A DNA stretch of 7,591 nt. Origin: Parachlamydiaceae bacterium (GTDB lineage Bacteria > Chlamydiota > Chlamydiia > Chlamydiales > Parachlamydiaceae). The stretch is from the NCBI GenBank assembly GCA_013815395.1, contig JACDGH010000123.1, forward strand, positions 1 through 7,591. The letters run 5' to 3'. The notes under the pieces were generated by a model that worked only from the letters and a program-made list of their open reading frames with translations, was not told the DNA's origin and ran no database searches. Every line of letters starts with the position of its first letter. Position 1 is the first letter of the stretch. This document shows positions 5,631 to 7,591 of the stretch, one piece after another. The position numbers were made by a program, and so were the translations under genes.

Positions 5631-7591
5631 TTATCCTTGCAGCTCTGCGGTTATAGCGCTCGCATCGGTATACTTTTTCCCTTGAGTTTTAGAGATCATT
5701 AAAATATCTTCTGAAGTACCATCCATGGTTGCCAGTAATTTATCAATTAATTTTTTTAGAGTACTGATCAATACCTTGACTTGTTCTGAAGCCGCTTCTG
5801 ATTTCGAAAGAATTTTAACTACTTCAGCCTGAACAAATTCCCAATTGCACTGCAATCCTTGTTGAGTAGCTGTTAAAGCCCCCATAGCAACAGTAAAAGT
5901 TATGTTAACGATATTGAGGGTGGTATTGAGAATTTTAGTTGCACTTTCAATAGCTTTAGTTGTTGCACTTAGAGCTTTTCCAATAGTCGCTGTTACCTGG
6001 GCTAAAACTGAAGGGGCAGCAGCTCCTCCAGTTGCCAATGTTAATGCCACCATCACGACGATTTGAGAAACTCCATTAAATACGGCTGCTGTGATCTCTT
6101 GCGCCATTTTATCTCCTCCACAAGCCTCCACGAAATTCTGGATGGTCTTAGCATCTCCCATCAAGCTTAAGCCCATCATAGGATTACCGCCGCTAAGTAC
6201 CACTGCTAATAATCCTGAGATGGCGGAAGCTCCTCCCGGACCTACGGCTGTATTGAGCTCAGCAAACAAATTCTGAGTTATGGAAGGTTTGCCATTTGCT
6301 TCAGCTACGGCTTTATCAATAAAATAAAAGAGAGCCACGGCAAAAAATACGGGTCCCATGCAAAAGGCAACTGCTAAGCTCACAATCTGTGAGATCCAAT
6401 TACTAATATCACTTAAAGGGCCTAAGTTAAGTGTTTTAGTATCTGCTTGTTTTGCTTTAGCTTCATCAGCTTGGGCTTGGGCCCTCTTAATATCAGCAAT
6501 AGTAGTTTCCATATTTGCTTTACTTAATTTTTTTGACCTTTCCGAATCAGCGGAGTTTAAGGAATAGAGAAACTCTTGTAATTTACCTAAAGTTTCGCCA
6601 ATGACTTTCAAATAGTCAATGTAAGCGGATTTTAAAGGTCCAGCTGGCATGCCATCGACCATTGTTTTAAATTTATCTAATAGTTTATTCCCTGTGTCTA
6701 ATGCATCAGTAGCCATTTTAAATGCTACAGGATCGAGATTTGGATTAATGATCGGTCCAACCACTGGCTGCCATGTTCCGTCCAGACCAAATTTCTGTAT
6801 AGTAGCGGCCATGCCTATAGATGTTATGGATTTTGCTATATTGCCGATTTCACCCGATGAAGGGGTAAGTTTCGGATCTGCATAAAGATTCATAATTTCT
6901 TGTTGCTGATCAGTGGAGAGTGGCGGCTTATAATTCTTTAGTTGCTCTTGGAAATTTTGACTGAAAAATCCATTAGCCACTTGTTTTAAGTAGTTAGAGT
7001 CTGCTTTTGGAGCCCAATCGACACCCGATCCATACTTAGCCTGTAAGTCCGAAACCACACTTTTCTCGACTTTTGAAAAAAGTGACTGTAAAGCAGGATT
7101 ATTACTAAAAGAACCAGGCATGTAATGCATGGTCCGTAAGTTAAGAGCTTGCTCTGAAGTAATTTGTTTTCCATCGACCATACCTGAGAGTGCACCTTCA
7201 AATGCTGAATCGAATTCAGCTGTTGTCTTATCTGTAAACTCGGAATTATCTGGTTTTACGCCAGCCCAATCTTCACTAAATTTAAAACCTAATAAACCTG
7301 AGGTGTCTGAAGTTATTGAGTCAGTAATTGCTTTATTAATTTCCCCCAATAGTTTTTTAAGTTCTGGGCTTAATGAATTTGCACTATCAGGATTCATGTG
7401 AGCAAAAGTAAGTTTATTTTGCTGTTCTTCAGGCAAATCTTTGATCAGCTGTCTAAAATAGACTGACTCTGTGCCCCTCAATTTTGCTTGTAACTCACCA
7501 GGAGATACTCCTAATTGTGCAGCAAGAGCCTTGATTTCAGGATCATCCACTTGAATTTTTGCAAATTCATCTTTTTGCTGTTGGGAGGAAG
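5631..7591 (-). CDS. sctE: T3SS major translocator, YopB/IpaB-like (SctE/CopB-like), start beyond right edge
   Basis: The frame is open to the right edge. GTG at 7550 is a possible start, but it has no Shine-Dalgarno sequence and 13 further in-frame codons (S-S-Q-Q-Q-K-D-E-F...) precede it without a stop, so the true start is probably outside. Numbered from the GTG, there is a long soluble N-terminal region (1-330), a coiled-coil-prone stretch rich in Ala, Lys and Gln (about 333-372), a hydrophobic span (386-411), a Gly/Ala-rich hydrophobic stretch (about 437-464), a signature A-C-G-G-D-K-M-A-Q (476-484), a second strong span (about 485-510), and an amphipathic helical C-terminus. Coiled coil, two membrane helices, then an amphipathic tail is the plan of YopB/IpaB/SipB. 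IpaB has a comparable short Gly-Val-Asp-Lys link before its second span, as I recall it. Such proteins insert in the host membrane to form the pore. It lies upstream of lcrH rather than downstream, unlike Yersinia, Shigella and Chlamydia. The identity rests on architecture; sequence similarity to CopB is not obvious. Confidence 0.65.
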   Translation of the reverse strand, partial: SSQQQKDEFAKIQVDDPEIKALAAQLGVSPGELQAKLRGTESVYFRQLIKDLPEEQQNKLTFAHMNPDSANSLSPELKKLLGEINKAITDSITSDTSGLLGFKFSEDWAGVKPDNSEFTDKTTAEFDSAFEGALSGMVDGKQITSEQALNLRTMHYMPGSFSNNPALQSLFSKVEKSVVSDLQAKYGSGVDWAPKADSNYLKQVANGFFSQNFQEQLKNYKPPLSTDQQQEIMNLYADPKLTPSSGEIGNIAKSITSIGMAATIQKFGLDGTWQPVVGPIINPNLDPVAFKMATDALDTGNKLLDKFKTMVDGMPAGPLKSAYIDYLKVIGETLGKLQEFLYSLNSADSERSKKLSKANMETTIADIKRAQAQADEAKAKQADTKTLNLGPLSDISNWISQIVSLAVAFCMGPVFFAVALFYFIDKAVAEANGKPSITQNLFAELNTAVGPGGASAISGLLAVVLSGGNPMMGLSLMGDAKTIQNFVEACGGDKMAQEITAAVFNGVSQIVVMVALTLATGGAAAPSVLAQVTATIGKALSATTKAIESATKILNTTLNIVNITFTVAMGALTATQQGLQCNWEFVQAEVVKILSKSEAASEQVKVLISTLKKLIDKLLATMDGTSEDILMISKTQGKKYTDASAITAELQG

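Noticed and set aside
5425..5685. Plus-strand 86-codon hydrophobic frame spanning the lcrH start
   Set aside because: It is antisense to lcrH and the end of sctE. The hydrophobicity comes from complementing Lys/Glu-rich codons.
6986..7201. Minus-strand 71-codon frame with a hydrophobic stretch
   Set aside because: It lies wholly inside the SctE-like gene in another frame, with no ribosome site. The hydrophobic stretch is a frame-shift artefact.

Overview
This window is a single-strand type III secretion (T3SS) gene block. All seven genes are on the minus strand and are read from the right edge towards the left. The architecture suggests a member of the Chlamydiae, probably an environmental, amoeba-associated lineage outside Chlamydiaceae. 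Two features point to this. A class I chaperone gene sits directly upstream of a large protein with two FHA domains, which matches the scc4 (CT663) - cdsD (CT664) arrangement of Chlamydia. An LcrH/SycD-type chaperone gene is followed by translocator-type membrane proteins, as in CT576-CT579. The translocators look too diverged to be Chlamydiaceae. The species is inferred from gene order and protein architecture only; no database search was possible.

Layout in transcription order (right to left): (1) 7591-5631, a YopB/IpaB-like hydrophobic translocator (SctE) whose start lies beyond the right edge; (2) 5603-4959, a tetratricopeptide LcrH/SycD translocator chaperone; (3) 4927-4199, an unrecognised 242-residue protein; (4) 4202-3249, an unrecognised 317-residue protein that shares a signature and a hydrophobic helix with gene 1 and overlaps gene 3 by 4 bases; (5) 3234-1738, a YopD/IpaC-like translocator (SctB) with one membrane segment; (6) 1578-1189, a CesT/SycE-fold class I chaperone resembling Scc4; (7) 1067 to the left edge, the N-terminal half of the inner-membrane ring protein SctD/CdsD with two FHA domains.

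Genes 1-5 are tightly packed, with gaps of 14-31 bases or an overlap, and each complete gene has a good Shine-Dalgarno sequence. They look like one translocator operon. A 159-base gap containing a strong 39-base hairpin separates them from the chaperone gene, and a 121-base AT-rich gap precedes sctD. There is no gene-free stretch longer than 300 bases. No tRNA, rRNA, CRISPR array or mobile element was seen.

Expected joint role: LcrH holds the hydrophobic translocators soluble in the cytoplasm, the needle complex (of which SctD is the inner-membrane ring) exports them, and SctE/SctB form the pore in the host membrane. The Scc4-like chaperone may serve the gatekeeper CopN and, as in Chlamydia, may also link secretion to transcription.
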